Made by a program: the position numbers and the translations under genes. The notes below the pieces were generated by a model. It did not search any database and had not been told where the DNA came from. It was given only the letters and a program-made list of their open reading frames with translations. Positions 46,404-56,280 of a stretch of 64,000 nt of DNA are shown here, in pieces. The first letter of the stretch is position 1. Each line of letters starts with the position of its first letter. The stretch is from Sphingobacterium chuzhouense. Its GTDB lineage: Bacteria > Bacteroidota > Bacteroidia > Sphingobacteriales > Sphingobacteriaceae. The DNA lies in contig NZ_JACNYL010000003.1 of the NCBI RefSeq assembly GCF_014692525.1, positions 62,001 through 126,000 of the forward strand, read 5' to 3'.

Positions 46404-47651
46404 TTATTTTGACTCATCCAATACTGCCAATGATTTTTGGATAATGCGAATAGCGTCCTCTAATTCTTCTTTAGAGATAACCAAGGGTGGTGCAAAACGG
46501 ATCTTGTCGCCGTGCGTAGGTTTTGCCAACAATCCATTTTTCAAAAGTTCCAAACACAAAATATCAGCAGCATTATCTTTTGGATGATCAATGACAATGG
46601 CATTAAGAAGTCCTTTTCCACGCACCTGTTTGATTGCCGGATGCGTCAAGGTGTTTAATGCCGAACGGAAATATATACCAAGTTCTGCTGCACGTTCCGC
46701 AAGTTTTTCCTCTTTCAAGACCTCTAGTGAAGCTATAGCGACAGCGCAAGCTAAGGGATTACCTCCATAGGTAGAACCGTGTTCACCCGGCGCTATCGTC
46801 AACATAATCTCATCATCGGCAAGTATCGCAGAGATTGGCATAACTCCGCCACTCAAGGCTTTCCCTAAAATAAGAATATCTGGCCGGACATTTTCATGAT
46901 CGCAAGCTAATAATTTTCCTGTTCTCGACAAACCCGTTTGAATCTCGTCTCCAATAAATAGCACGCGATGTTCTTCACACAGCGCCTTAGCGGCTGCCAG
47001 ATAACCGTCATCGGGAACAAAGACTCCCGCCTCCCCTTGAATAGGTTCAATCAACAACCCCACGACATTTTCGTCTGCAAACGCGTCGCGGAGTGCATTT
47101 AGATCGTTATATGGAATCGTGACGTATCCCGGCATAAAAGGCCCGAAACCAGCCCTTGCCGTGGGATCTGTACTAAATGAAATGACGTTGATGGTACGAC
47201 CATGGAAATTTCCTTCTACCGTGACAATCTTAGCTTGTTCATCCGGCACACCTTTTACAATATACCCCCATTTACGGGCTAATTTTAGAGCTGTTTCCAC
47301 CGCTTCCACCCCGGTGTTCATGGGTAACACTTTATCATAATCAAAATACCGTGTAATATATTGGGTGTATTCTGCCATTTTATCACTATGGAAAGCTCTC
47401 GAGGTCAGTGTTAATTTTTTTGCTTGCGTTGTCAAAGCTTCGACAATCTTTGGGTGACAATGTCCTTGGTTAACCGCCGAGTAACCGGATAGAAAGTCAT
47501 AGTAACGCTTGCCTTCCACATCCCAAACGAATGGTCCCTGCCCCTTATTTAAAACAACTGGCAATGGATGGTAGTTGTGGGCACCATATTGTTCTTCTAT
47601 TTGAATATAACCTGCTGTTTTTTCCGGAATTTGATATCTATTAGTCTCCAT
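46404..47651 (-). CDS. rocD: Ornithine--oxo-acid aminotransferase
   Basis: A class III PLP aminotransferase (about 415 residues) converting ornithine to glutamate semialdehyde. Features: [16 protein letters not shown] at the start, [40 protein letters not shown] and the PLP-Lys in [12 protein letters not shown]. The start at 47651 ([16 protein letters not shown]) fits the family; the frame is open to 47684. Single-gene unit, used in arginine/proline metabolism. Confidence 0.94.
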   Translation of the reverse strand: METNRYQIPEKTAGYIQIEEQYGAHNYHPLPVVLNKGQGPFVWDVEGKRYYDFLSGYSAVNQGHCHPKIVEALTTQAKKLTLTSRAFHSDKMAEYTQYITRYFDYDKVLPMNTGVEAVETALKLARKWGYIVKGVPDEQAKIVTVEGNFHGRTINVISFSTDPTARAGFGPFMPGYVTIPYNDLNALRDAFADENVVGLLIEPIQGEAGVFVPDDGYLAAAKALCEEHRVLFIGDEIQTGLSRTGKLLACDHENVRPDILILGKALSGGVMPISAILADDEIMLTIAPGEHGSTYGGNPLACAVAIASLEVLKEEKLAERAAELGIYFRSALNTLTHPAIKQVRGKGLLNAIVIDHPKDNAADILCLELLKNGLLAKPTHGDKIRFAPPLVISKEELEDAIRIIQKSLAVLDESK

Positions 47652-47799
47652 GTTGTTGATAATAAGATATAGACAATATAACATTTTTCAGCTTGAATCC
47701 CAAAAAATTCAGGCATCTGTCTCTTCGATTTAAGAAATAATATCTTGGATTATAGAAAGAGAATTATTAAATTCGATAATCGAATAAACATCACATTAT

Positions 47800-48252
47800 A
47801 TGACGTTATATAATAAAGTATCCCTAGTTATGCTAACTATCGTTATGGCGACCATACTTTCCGAAACATCCGCTCAAGAAAAAAGATCTTTGCAAGAAGA
47901 GGTTGAAAATGCGACGAAAGCGCTTACTGAAGCCATGTTAAAACCAACGGCGCAAGTATTAAATAAACTTACATCAGACAAACTTAGCTACGGACATTCC
48001 AGTGGCACCATAGAAACAAAAGAGCAATTTGTAAATACGCTCGTTTCGGGAGCTTCGGTCTTCGAAGAAATTCAGATTTCTGAACAAACTGTGTATCTAC
48101 AAGATAACACAGCCATCGTCCGCCATACACTAAATGCGAAAACTAATGATCCAGGAAAAGGCCCTGCCAGTATTCGTTTAGGCATCATGTTGACATGGGT
48201 GAAATCGAATGGTAGCTGGCAGCTTCTTGCCCGGCAGGCATTTAAATTGTAA
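47800..48252 (+). CDS. Secreted NTF2-like (DUF4440-type) protein
   Basis: A 150-residue protein with a signal peptide (VSLVMLTIVMATILSETSAQ). The mature part has the NTF2-like cone fold pattern: an N-terminal helix (EVENATKALTEAMLK), LSYGHSSGTIETKEQFV, and strands ending WVKSNGSWQLLARQA. Such domains bind small ligands; no catalytic residues can be assigned. Its end overlaps the convergent Gfo/Idh/MocA gene by 11 bases. Confidence 0.8.
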   Translation: MTLYNKVSLVMLTIVMATILSETSAQEKRSLQEEVENATKALTEAMLKPTAQVLNKLTSDKLSYGHSSGTIETKEQFVNTLVSGASVFEEIQISEQTVYLQDNTAIVRHTLNAKTNDPGKGPASIRLGIMLTWVKSNGSWQLLARQAFKL

Positions 48253-49219
48253 AAACCTTTTCTACTACGGCTGTTGTTCTTAAAGCGCTTTCTCCGGTTG
48301 ACGGGCAACGCCCCTCACCACGCAATTCCCCTACGATAGACTCTATCAGGGCCTGTTGGATATGTTTTGGCTTTTCGAAATCAAAAAACTGTGTACCTGA
48401 TGGCATTATCCAGGTTACGGGCGAGAAATCAAAAGTACTAAAGCGTATCTCGCCTGCTGTCCCTGTAATGACAATTTCGTCTTGTTCCGCTTCTTTCACA
48501 CTGGAAAACGTCCATGCTCCCGTTCCCAACACCCCATTATCGTGTTGCCAACTTGCACAAACGCTATCGGACACCTCATAATTTCCGGCAAGATTGACTG
48601 TATAACCTTTTATGTCTGCTATTGGACTGATAATATAATCTAATATATCAAGTGTATGAGGTGCCATATCAACAAAATATCCTTCTCCTCCTATTTCTTT
48701 TTTAATGCGCCAAGTATGCGTATCGGGATCTAAATCGGAAAGATAAGGCGCACGTATCAATCGGACAGTTACAGTCAGTATTGTACCAATTTTTCCGTCG
48801 TCGATCCACTGTTTAACCTGCGTGAAATAGGGTAACGCTCGACGATAAAAAGCAACAAATAGCGCAACCCCTTTTTGCTTTGCCATATCATACATCTCCT
48901 TCGCTTCTCTAAGCGACATTGCCATTGGTTTTTCAACATATACGGGTTTTCCCGCTTGTATCACCTGTAGTGCATATTCTTTATGTGTACTTGGAGGTGT
49001 TGCAATATAAACAATGTCAATATCGGGATCAGCCAATAAGGATGCTACATCATTATATACTTTAGATACGTGATGTCGACGTGCGTAATCCTCCGCTTTT
49101 TCTCTTGTACGGGAAGTAACGGCTAGCAATGAAGAATGCGGTGTTTTATAAAAAGCTGGACCACTCTTCACCTCCGTTACATCACCCACACCGATCATTC
49201 CCCACTTTATAGTTTCCAT
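48242..49219 (-). CDS. Gfo/Idh/MocA-family oxidoreductase
   Basis: About 325 residues, NAD(P)-dependent. The Rossmann start is IKWGMIGVGDVTEVKSGPAF. The family signature is PVYVEKPMAMSL, whose Lys is catalytic, followed by a C-terminal beta-sheet substrate domain (GEGYFVDMAPHTLDIL with the conserved His). It probably oxidizes or isomerizes a sugar or inositol. I chose ATG 49219; the frame is open to 49252. It lies downstream of the orphan HTH gene by 49 bases and could be reached by the invertible promoter. Confidence 0.92.
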   Translation of the reverse strand: METIKWGMIGVGDVTEVKSGPAFYKTPHSSLLAVTSRTREKAEDYARRHHVSKVYNDVASLLADPDIDIVYIATPPSTHKEYALQVIQAGKPVYVEKPMAMSLREAKEMYDMAKQKGVALFVAFYRRALPYFTQVKQWIDDGKIGTILTVTVRLIRAPYLSDLDPDTHTWRIKKEIGGEGYFVDMAPHTLDILDYIISPIADIKGYTVNLAGNYEVSDSVCASWQHDNGVLGTGAWTFSSVKEAEQDEIVITGTAGEIRFSTFDFSPVTWIMPSGTQFFDFEKPKHIQQALIESIVGELRGEGRCPSTGESALRTTAVVEKVFTI

Positions 49220-49268
49220 ATCTGTATTTCTTAAATGAAAAATTCTTAGCATCTAAATATAAGAAATA

Positions 49269-49685
49269 CTACCTAGCTTCTTTATCTTTTAATTGGATCT
49301 TTAATTCTAGGGAGGTTACTTTTTCCATCAGAAAGTTCCGATGTTTTACCAATTGCCCGTTCATTTCCTCAAGTTCACGAACTTTATCTTGCAGGTTTAT
49401 TACTCTTTTTAATAACGCATTCTCCTTCAATATATCTTGGTGGTATAAATCTGAATTGGTATCACGCAACAAAGGGGTTTCCATAGGCAAATCGAAAAGA
49501 GTTTTGGATCTCTTACTCGAAGTCGGCTCTGAAACCTTCAGAAGTGGCATTGTCTTTTTTATCCAGGCCAGCATCGTCCGTTTATCTTTAACACTGTATT
49601 TGTCCATAGCCTCTTCTAAAAGCAATTCCCCCGAAACAATTGCTTTTACCGCTTCTAGTTGTATTTCCTTTTTAGACTTCTTCAT
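49269..49685 (-). CDS. Orphan HTH/coiled-coil protein (transposase OrfA-like)
   Basis: A 138-residue protein. The N-terminus (KKSKKEIQLEAVKAIVSGEL, DKRTMLAWIKK) looks like the HTH of IS-type OrfA proteins. The C-terminal third is a heptad-rich coiled coil (LKENALLKRVINLQDKVREL). No OrfB or IS ends are visible nearby, so it is not a complete IS. It could be a domesticated DNA-binding protein. Its start lies 38 bases from the left inverted repeat of the putative invertible segment. Confidence 0.6.
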   Translation of the reverse strand: MKKSKKEIQLEAVKAIVSGELLLEEAMDKYSVKDKRTMLAWIKKTMPLLKVSEPTSSKRSKTLFDLPMETPLLRDTNSDLYHQDILKENALLKRVINLQDKVRELEEMNGQLVKHRNFLMEKVTSLELKIQLKDKEAR

Positions 49686-49723
49686 TTAAAATTATGGATA
49701 GATTATATCATCTATTACATAAG

Positions 49724-49883
49724 TAGTCCTACCGAGACTATAATGAAAATATTTAAAAACTTCCAATCAACACGTTAGGTTAGTCGAAGCAGATAATAAA
49801 ATTTTACTCGTCTAATTGAAAAACACCGCTAACCTAATTTTTTATTATATTTGTTTTAGTCATAAGTAGTCTCGGTAGGACTA
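49724..49883. repeat. Putative invertible segment bounded by 17-bp inverted repeats
   Basis: TAGTCCTACCGAGACTA (49724-49740) is the exact reverse complement of 49867-49883. Each arm is itself TAGTC-N7-GACTA, that is two inverted half-sites around a 7-base spacer, the design of tyrosine-recombinase core sites. The spacers (CTACCGA and TCGGTAG) are in opposite orientation, so recombination would invert the 126 bp between. An inner inverted repeat TTAGGTTAG 49775-49783/CTAACCTAA 49829-49837 shares nearly the same centre. A tyrosine recombinase gene starts 53 bases to the right. Confidence 0.7.
49846..49853 (+). promoter_or_regulatory. Promoter inside the putative invertible segment
   Basis: TATATTTG matches TAnnTTTG and points rightward to the recombinase gene in this orientation. 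If the segment flips, the box would lie at about 49754-49761 on the minus strand, pointing at the orphan HTH gene. The two distances to the start codons are similar. Confidence 0.65.
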
Positions 49884-49936
49884 CATTTTTTACCTAACTT
49901 CGCGACACTACTTGTAAAAAAACAATCCACATCCTT

Positions 49937-51175
49937 ATGAAAACATTTGATATAAGATTCTCTGTGGAGAAAAATGCAATCTGCTTACACCTACATTTAC
50001 CACAAGGTGTCTACACATTCGACACCCCTTATCAAATCACAGAGAAAGAATGGAATTATGCCGAACAACGTCCGGAAAACCCGTACACGAAAAATGCGAA
50101 GATTATCTATGACGGTTTGAACAGAATCAAAATTACAGTAGCCAATTGGTTAAGGGACGAAAAAGTAATCAAAACCGATATCCGGCAAGGTGTGCAAGCC
50201 TGCATGTTAGAAGCCTATAGGCAAAAATCAACTGTAAAGGGAGACAATCTTGTACACCAAATCCAAGTGTATATCGAAAGCCGGAAACACATCATCGAGC
50301 CGAACACATTGAAACGGTATCATGTATTTCTGCGCCTCGTCCAACGATTTGAAGGATATGCCATGAAAAACTTCAAGATAAAGGAGGTTAACGCTTCCTT
50401 TGTAAAACAGTTCTTCCAGTTTGGAACAGAAGAAAATTATTCTCCAAGTACGCTTTACCGCACGATATCCTTCATTCAGACGGTGCTTAATTTCTTGGAA
50501 AAAAGAGGAATAAGAACCTTTGCCTACGAGTTAGAATTGCCCAGGATAAAAAAGAAGACACCTTTTGTTACATTAACGGAAGAAGAGTTGAACAGTATAA
50601 AACAAGCCGTTATCCTACCTGAATTGCAATATGCAAGAGATTGGCTTTTAATTAGTTGCTATACGGGCCAACGTATATCAGATTTCATGAATTTTAGATC
50701 GGATATGTTGCAAACGATAAAAGGCAAAAAATGTCTCGCATTTCAACAGCAGAAAACCGGAAAGGATATTTTACTTCCGCTCCACCCGGAAGTACTCCAC
50801 ATTATAAAAAAATATCCGAACAAGTTTCCGCCCAAAATATCGGAGCAACTATACAATAGACAAATAAAAGAAATTGCCAAATTAGCAAATATACATACGT
50901 TGGTATATTACAACAAGCGATCCGGCCATCGTAGCAAACCACTCCAAATCCCAAAATGGCAAGCGATATCCAGTCATATAGGTAGACGCAGTTTTGCATC
51001 TAATTTTTATGGTAAGATACCAACACCGTTATTAATGGAAGCTACTGGACATGGTTCAGAGGGTATGTTTCATAATTATATTAACCAAATGGATATCCAA
51101 AGGACAATTACGTTAGGAAAGTATTTTGAACATGCTTATGAACGTTCTCCTATTAAAGAAAAAGCGGACGTTTGA
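49937..51175 (+). CDS. Tyrosine-type site-specific recombinase
   Basis: A 412-residue recombinase. It has an arm-type DNA-binding N-terminus (about 1-95), a SAM-like core-binding domain (about 105-195) and a catalytic domain (about 210-400). The catalytic residues are Arg246 (TGQRISD), Lys273, His347 and Arg350 (SSHIGRRSF), His372 (TGHGS) and Tyr381. All are present, so it should be active. The family includes Bacteroidota invertases and element integrases. No tRNA or att duplication is adjacent, but inverted core-like sites lie just upstream, which favours an invertase role. Confidence 0.9.
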   Translation: MKTFDIRFSVEKNAICLHLHLPQGVYTFDTPYQITEKEWNYAEQRPENPYTKNAKIIYDGLNRIKITVANWLRDEKVIKTDIRQGVQACMLEAYRQKSTVKGDNLVHQIQVYIESRKHIIEPNTLKRYHVFLRLVQRFEGYAMKNFKIKEVNASFVKQFFQFGTEENYSPSTLYRTISFIQTVLNFLEKRGIRTFAYELELPRIKKKTPFVTLTEEELNSIKQAVILPELQYARDWLLISCYTGQRISDFMNFRSDMLQTIKGKKCLAFQQQKTGKDILLPLHPEVLHIIKKYPNKFPPKISEQLYNRQIKEIAKLANIHTLVYYNKRSGHRSKPLQIPKWQAISSHIGRRSFASNFYGKIPTPLLMEATGHGSEGMFHNYINQMDIQRTITLGKYFEHAYERSPIKEKADV

Positions 51176-51190
51176 TTACGTCCGCTTTTT
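51159..51190. terminator. Terminator after the recombinase gene
   Basis: AAAAAGCGGACGT pairs with ACGTCCGCTTTTT; the recombinase stop codon lies in the loop (51173-51175). T runs flank both sides, so it can also serve the convergent quinone oxidoreductase gene. Confidence 0.9.
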
Positions 51191-51208
51191 TTTCTGTCAA
51201 AAAAGTGA

Positions 51209-52177
51209 TCAAATGACAAGTGCAAGTTTTCCTAAAAATACACCATTCTCCATCAATTCATGTGCTTCTGCTGCATCTTCCAAAGGAAATACTTTAAATA
51301 ATTGTGGTCGAAAAGATTTTCCAATAAGTGGCCATACATGCTGATGTATTTCCCCTGTCAGTGGAATTTTGAAAGAAAGCTCTCGAGCACGTAATGTACT
51401 TCCCGTTATTAGAATACGTTTTTGCATTAATTTCAAAATATTAAGCTCCACTTTATGTCCTTTCATAGCGTTGATATACACCAGACGACCATCCGTATCC
51501 AACAAATCGAGGTTTTTTTGAAAATAATCGCCACCTATACTGTCTAAAACTACGTTTACTTTCTCTTCCTGTAAAACCTCCCGAAAATCACTTTCTCTGT
51601 AATTGACAGCCTTATCAGCGCCCAATTGCAGACAATATGCTTCTTTTTCATCAGAGCTAACAGTCGTCAACACTCTTGTTCCAAAAGCCTTTGCAAGCTG
51701 TATAGCAGTGCTACCAATACCGCCGGCTCCGCCGTGGATTAAAATCGATTCGCCTTTCCGCAATGCACCGCGACGAAATACATTATCCCAAACAGTGTAT
51801 ACTGTTTCCGGCAAAATCGCTGCTTCTTCAAAGCTGACTCCTTCGGGAATGGGAAGACACATATCCTGATGGGCGACTACGTACTCCGCATACCCCCCAC
51901 CTGCCACCAAACAACATACCTTCTCTCCTACTTTCCTTTCTGTTACTTCCGTGCCCAGCTGGGTAATAATTCCTGCCACTTCAAGTCCAGGAATATCCTC
52001 AACTGTACCCGCGGGGGCAGGATAGTTCCCTTTACGCTGAAAAATATCCGGACGGTTTATTCCGGCTGCTTTAACATGGATCAATACTTCACATTCCGCA
52101 ATCGCAGGTATAGCACGTTCTTGAACTTGTAAAACATCAGGTTCACCGGGTTTTGTAATGACCATTGCTCTCATCAT
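51209..52177 (-). CDS. NAD(P)H:quinone oxidoreductase-like MDR protein
   Basis: A 322-residue zinc-independent medium-chain dehydrogenase. It starts MRAMVITKPGEPDVLQV. The catalytic domain has AAGINRPDIFQRKGNYP, and the nucleotide-binding loop is IHGGAGGIGSTAIQLAKA. The zinc-binding Cys residues of alcohol dehydrogenases are absent, which fits quinone oxidoreductase (PIG3/QOR type). It begins one base after the stop of the outer-membrane barrel gene, so the two share a transcript. Confidence 0.9.
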   Translation of the reverse strand: MMRAMVITKPGEPDVLQVQERAIPAIAECEVLIHVKAAGINRPDIFQRKGNYPAPAGTVEDIPGLEVAGIITQLGTEVTERKVGEKVCCLVAGGGYAEYVVAHQDMCLPIPEGVSFEEAAILPETVYTVWDNVFRRGALRKGESILIHGGAGGIGSTAIQLAKAFGTRVLTTVSSDEKEAYCLQLGADKAVNYRESDFREVLQEEKVNVVLDSIGGDYFQKNLDLLDTDGRLVYINAMKGHKVELNILKLMQKRILITGSTLRARELSFKIPLTGEIHQHVWPLIGKSFRPQLFKVFPLEDAAEAHELMENGVFLGKLALVI

Positions 52178-52178
52178 A

Positions 52179-54932
52179 CTATTTTTTTTTGGGATACTTC
52201 TGCAAACGCATGTTTAATGTAACCATGAAGTAACGCCCAAGCCGATTATTTTTAGCTTCGTAGATATCGTTACCTACGTATTCACTATACGTACCCATAT
52301 TTTTATTTTTATCTAACAAATCGAATCCTTGAAGACGTAACAATGCTCTTTTATTCTGTAAAAACGAAAATTCCAGATAAGCATTGATGATTGTAGGATT
52401 GATGTTCATGAAACTACTGGCATAGCCAGAATTGAATCGTTGTGACACCTCTGTTCCCAATGTCACGTGCTCTCCTAAATAGCTTTTCGTGGCAGCGCTT
52501 GCCAATAAGCTATGACCCGTAATTTCTGTAGAAATAGGCCATGTATAGCTCGCGTTATTTAAAAGATAGTTAGCATTAAACATGGATTCAAAATAATCGC
52601 TCCATGTATAACGTAATTGAGCAGACTGTGAGTATATAAACTGCCGCGTTGTATTTCGTTTATCGTTTATATACGATAAATTATTGTAATAATCTACGTT
52701 CCCGCTAATATCCAATTGTACATTCTCATTAAACAACGGCGTATTAAAAAGATAGTACCATTTAATATCATAATACCCATCTGTATTTTTAAACGTTGTT
52801 TCCTGAATGGTAGAACCAGAAAATGCTTTTTTATCGGAAACAATTTTGTTAACTACATAATTGTAAGCAAAATTCGTTTCAAAATATTGACCTCTCGATG
52901 TAACGAATTTTCGTAATGTTGTACTAATCCGATTTGAAAATTCTGCTTTCAGTTCTGGATTTCCTACGATAATATTTTGTGAGTTGCTGTTATCACGTAT
53001 AGGGATAATATGTAAAAGGTTGGGTTGATTGTTTTTACCTACATAATCAACGCTCCAGTCTGCTTCATCATTTAACTTCCATTTAAAACCTGCGGTAGGT
53101 ACCAGATTAACGTTTTCATATGTATATTGCATGTCTTCCCTCGGAAGAAAGCTTGTCAGCCGAACAGGTTGCACGGCAAACCCGATATTGGCTTTAAAAG
53201 TTTTATTCGGCGTGTATTGGTAATTCAATCCCATACGGCTATTTCTAAAGCGATAATTGTAATTCACACCCAAAGAATCTACGTAGAAAAAATCGTCAGG
53301 TTCCCTAAATTTAAGTTTGTCTTCTACGATTCGCTGTGTAGTCATGTCCGTTATTTCATAATTATACAGAAACTCTAATGTGCTGTATTCGGAAAACGGT
53401 TCAACAAAAGATAGTGAAGCTCTGGCACCATCTGTACCATTACGTTGCTGAATGAAATATCGTTGCTCGAATTGACTTATTATTGGGTCCACTGGTGTTG
53501 AATCAACGGATACATAATAATCCCACACCTCCTCTAATTTACGTTGGCTATTAAAATTAAAGGAAATACTTCCCAATAACTTTCTACCCTGTTTCTTAAA
53601 AGCTTTAGCGTACAATATATCAAGATCCAAATTGGGGTTTTTGTGCGAAGATGAATCTCGATATTTTCCATCGTTAGTTATATTGTTATTTTCAACCAAC
53701 CTGGTCCTCCGATTCCAAACAGAAACTTCGTTGTATGAAAATACCGGCTTTACCTCCAAGATATCGTGATTCTTGAAACGGTGTTTAAGTTCAGCTGTGA
53801 GTCGATGAAAATTATCATTATTAGTTATAACATAGTCTTCCTTATTCCGAATCCGGTTACCGACATAATCCGAGCTCAGAATGGAATTCCCCTCCGTAAC
53901 GTTTTCTTTCCTGGTGAAGCTATAACTCGCATTGAACTGTGTATGTTCCCCCAAATTGTCCGAAAAGCTAAATCCCAATGATTTTATATTATTAAGACCG
54001 TCTGTGGGATCTACAAAATCATTGACATCAAACAGTGATTTTTCTCTTTCTCCAATCCCGGTCGGCGAACCAAACGAAAATAAACTCGTATTGGTATTAT
54101 TGATGGACCCTATCAACGAGAATTCCTGTCCGTCATCAAAGCGATTAAATCCCCCACTGCCGATATAGCGTTCCCTCGTTCCTACCCCTCCGGTTAACTG
54201 GCCAAAAGAAATACGTTTCCGGTCATCTTTAAGGACGATATTTAGAATTTTCTCCGGGTCTTCCGCCGTAAATCCTCTATCTATTGCATGATCATCGCGA
54301 TGGTTTAATATTTGTATGCTTTTGATAAAATCAGCGGGCAAATTGCGGGTGGCCGTCAGTACATCGCCTCCAAAGAATTTTCTACCGTCCACCTGTACAG
54401 ATGAAATAGGTTTCCCCTGTGCGTATACCGTACCGTCGCGAGAAACCTGGATACCCGGTAATTGCTTCAGGGCCTCCTCTAAAAGTGAATTCGCCCGAAA
54501 GTTAAACGCATCCATATTATATTGGATGGTATCACCGGCGTAAACTACCGGAATAGTCTTTACAATGTATACGCCCTCTATTAATGAACTTTGCGGTCGT
54601 AATACCACATTGGGCATGACAATAAAGCTTGATAAATTTTGGGATGACAGTGTTCTGTTGACAATCTGATAACCCAACATGCTGTAAGAAATCCGGATAT
54701 CCGAACCTTTAACATCTTTAACACGATAGTATCCCGCATTCGACGTTATAGCCGTAACCGTGTCTTGTGTACTTGTCAATCGTACCGTGACACCTTTTAG
54801 TCTCGTTCCAGCGGTATCCACCACAAATCCCTGAATCTGGCGTGACTCCGTTTGGGCTTTTGCTCCAACCGAACCCAGCCCAATAAAAAAGAGCGTTGCA
54901 ATCAGGAATATAAGATACCGATGATGTCTCAC
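52179..54932 (-). CDS. Outer membrane beta-barrel protein with carboxypeptidase-like N-terminal domain
   Basis: A 917-residue protein with a signal peptide (IFLIATLFFIGLGSVGAKAQ), an N-terminal CarboxypepD_reg-like domain (about 28-115, QIQGFVVDTAGTRLKGVTV), a plug-like region (SLLEEALKQLPGIQVSRDG; VQVDGRKFFGGD) and a long C-terminal barrel rich in aromatic/Asn strands. It resembles TonB-dependent receptors but without a clear TonB box; this group is called outer membrane beta-barrel family in Bacteroidota. Ligand unknown. The promoter region is 54933-55035. Confidence 0.9.
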   Translation of the reverse strand: MRHHRYLIFLIATLFFIGLGSVGAKAQTESRQIQGFVVDTAGTRLKGVTVRLTSTQDTVTAITSNAGYYRVKDVKGSDIRISYSMLGYQIVNRTLSSQNLSSFIVMPNVVLRPQSSLIEGVYIVKTIPVVYAGDTIQYNMDAFNFRANSLLEEALKQLPGIQVSRDGTVYAQGKPISSVQVDGRKFFGGDVLTATRNLPADFIKSIQILNHRDDHAIDRGFTAEDPEKILNIVLKDDRKRISFGQLTGGVGTRERYIGSGGFNRFDDGQEFSLIGSINNTNTSLFSFGSPTGIGEREKSLFDVNDFVDPTDGLNNIKSLGFSFSDNLGEHTQFNASYSFTRKENVTEGNSILSSDYVGNRIRNKEDYVITNNDNFHRLTAELKHRFKNHDILEVKPVFSYNEVSVWNRRTRLVENNNITNDGKYRDSSSHKNPNLDLDILYAKAFKKQGRKLLGSISFNFNSQRKLEEVWDYYVSVDSTPVDPIISQFEQRYFIQQRNGTDGARASLSFVEPFSEYSTLEFLYNYEITDMTTQRIVEDKLKFREPDDFFYVDSLGVNYNYRFRNSRMGLNYQYTPNKTFKANIGFAVQPVRLTSFLPREDMQYTYENVNLVPTAGFKWKLNDEADWSVDYVGKNNQPNLLHIIPIRDNSNSQNIIVGNPELKAEFSNRISTTLRKFVTSRGQYFETNFAYNYVVNKIVSDKKAFSGSTIQETTFKNTDGYYDIKWYYLFNTPLFNENVQLDISGNVDYYNNLSYINDKRNTTRQFIYSQSAQLRYTWSDYFESMFNANYLLNNASYTWPISTEITGHSLLASAATKSYLGEHVTLGTEVSQRFNSGYASSFMNINPTIINAYLEFSFLQNKRALLRLQGFDLLDKNKNMGTYSEYVGNDIYEAKNNRLGRYFMVTLNMRLQKYPKKK

Positions 54933-55035
54933 AAAAAACTAACGTTTACGCATTTTCGTCAATATACCAAAAAAAATGAAATTCAATAAAAGTTTATATA
55001 ATAACGTTATATCACGGTTATTGCGTATAAAAGAA

Positions 55036-55068
55036 AAGCGGGTCATTCCATTTCGAAACGACCCGCTT
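55036..55068 (-). terminator. Terminator of the ferritin gene
   Basis: AAGCGGGTC (55036-55044) pairs with GACCCGCTT (55060-55068). A T-rich tract follows on the minus strand. Confidence 0.75.
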
Positions 55069-55087
55069 ACGTAGTTCTTTTCAGGAA

Positions 55088-55615
55088 TTACTCTCCGTCA
55101 AATGTTACTTTAACCAAATGCTTATCAATTTCCCAACGGCCTGTACCATCTTCACCAATCACATCAAACAATTCCAAGATACGACGGGCTACATATTCTT
55201 CTTCCACCTGTTCTTCTAAAAACCATTGTACAAAATTGAACGTAACATAGTCTTTAGACTTCATACATCTGTCTGCAATATTGTTAAACTGCTCTGTTAC
55301 GTGCATTTCCTGTTCTAATGTTTGCTCAAAGACACCACGGAAAGATTCGAAGTCCACGGGTATATTCGTTATCTCAGGAGAAATGGCGCGTCCACCACGG
55401 TTATTGATGTAGTTGAAAAGTTTTAACATATGCTCGCGTTCTTCGTTCGCTTGCTTAGCAAAAAATGTTGCTGAATTGTCAAGCCCTTGATCATCACACC
55501 AAGACGACATCGCTAGATAAAGTGCTGATGCATGTGCTTCTACCTTTACCTGTGCATTTAATATATTTTCTATTTCCTCCGATAATGAAGATTTTAATTT
55601 CAATAGATCTTTCAT
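55088..55615 (-). CDS. Non-heme ferritin
   Basis: A 175-residue iron-storage protein of four helices. The ferroxidase ligands are in VEAHASALYLAMSSW and QANEEREHMLKLFNYI, with a third set in VQWFLEEQVEEEYVAR. These match bacterial FtnA; there is no heme Met as in bacterioferritin. A -7 box TATCTTTG on the minus strand (55684-55691) gives a leader of about 60 bases. Single-gene unit. Confidence 0.95.
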   Translation of the reverse strand: MKDLLKLKSSLSEEIENILNAQVKVEAHASALYLAMSSWCDDQGLDNSATFFAKQANEEREHMLKLFNYINNRGGRAISPEITNIPVDFESFRGVFEQTLEQEMHVTEQFNNIADRCMKSKDYVTFNFVQWFLEEQVEEEYVARRILELFDVIGEDGTGRWEIDKHLVKVTFDGE

Positions 55616-55793
55616 ATTTATTTTGTTTTAATCTTAAACACCTTTACTTACAAAATAACAATGTATCCCTCACATTGTTTATGCAAAGATAAATCAAGAA
55701 AGCGCAAAACAGATAAATAAAGTGCAATACAAATTAAGTCTAAATTACAGAAAATCGACCTTAACTTGTTTAGAATCAGTACAATTAAAAGAG

Positions 55794-56156
55794 TTAAATA
55801 GCAAGCAGAGCATCCTTGCGAAGAATCTTTTTTATCTCGCTATTCAGTTCTATCATAAACTTTGCACCAGTTAAAACTTCCCTTAAGTTTAAAATATCTT
55901 GCACGGAAAGGAGAAAGCATCTTTCGGTACGGTGTGGCATTATAATCTCAAAATCAGCAGCACGTGATGTGTCAGCTAACATACGGGTGATATCCAAAGT
56001 ATCTATACGTTTCTTAAACAGGAAAAAATCCGAGATTTTAAATGCAGTAGTTGTTTGTTGAAATTCTAGCCAATAGCAGTTTTTTCGACTACATTGGTAT
56101 ACTGCTCCATGTGTTGTTTTAAATACTTCTTCTACTTGTGATAATGGACAAATCAT
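55794..56156 (-). CDS. Small conserved protein of unknown function
   Basis: A 120-residue soluble protein starting MICPLSQVEEVFKTTHG. It has a Cys pair (YQCSRKNCYWLEF) and a helical second half. It may belong to a Bacteroidota-specific DUF group (possibly DUF6686), but I am not sure. The start is ATG 56156: a -7 box TATATTTG on the minus strand at 56179-56186 lies between it and an upstream in-frame TTG (56204), which excludes the longer form. Confidence 0.65.
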   Translation of the reverse strand: MICPLSQVEEVFKTTHGAVYQCSRKNCYWLEFQQTTTAFKISDFFLFKKRIDTLDITRMLADTSRAADFEIIMPHRTERCFLLSVQDILNLREVLTGAKFMIELNSEIKKILRKDALLAI

Positions 56157-56235
56157 CGTTCTTTTGAAATTCGCTGAGCAAATATATATCTTATTCAGAT
56201 TCAATCCAAATAAATTGCAGAGAAAGTAAATAAAA

Positions 56236-56259
56236 AAAGCTGATCTTTCGATCAGCTTT
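56236..56259 (-). terminator. Terminator of the hpf-xer region
   Basis: AAAGCTGATC (56236-56245) pairs with GATCAGCTTT (56250-56259) over TTTC. On the minus strand a run of seven Ts follows. Confidence 0.9.
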
Positions 56260-56280
56260 ACCTTTTTTCCATTTTGCTTT

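Noticed and set aside
49269..51175. A complete insertion sequence made of the HTH gene and the recombinase
   Set aside because: The recombinase is an arm-binding tyrosine integrase rather than a DDE OrfB, the genes are divergent, and no outer terminal repeats or target duplications are visible.
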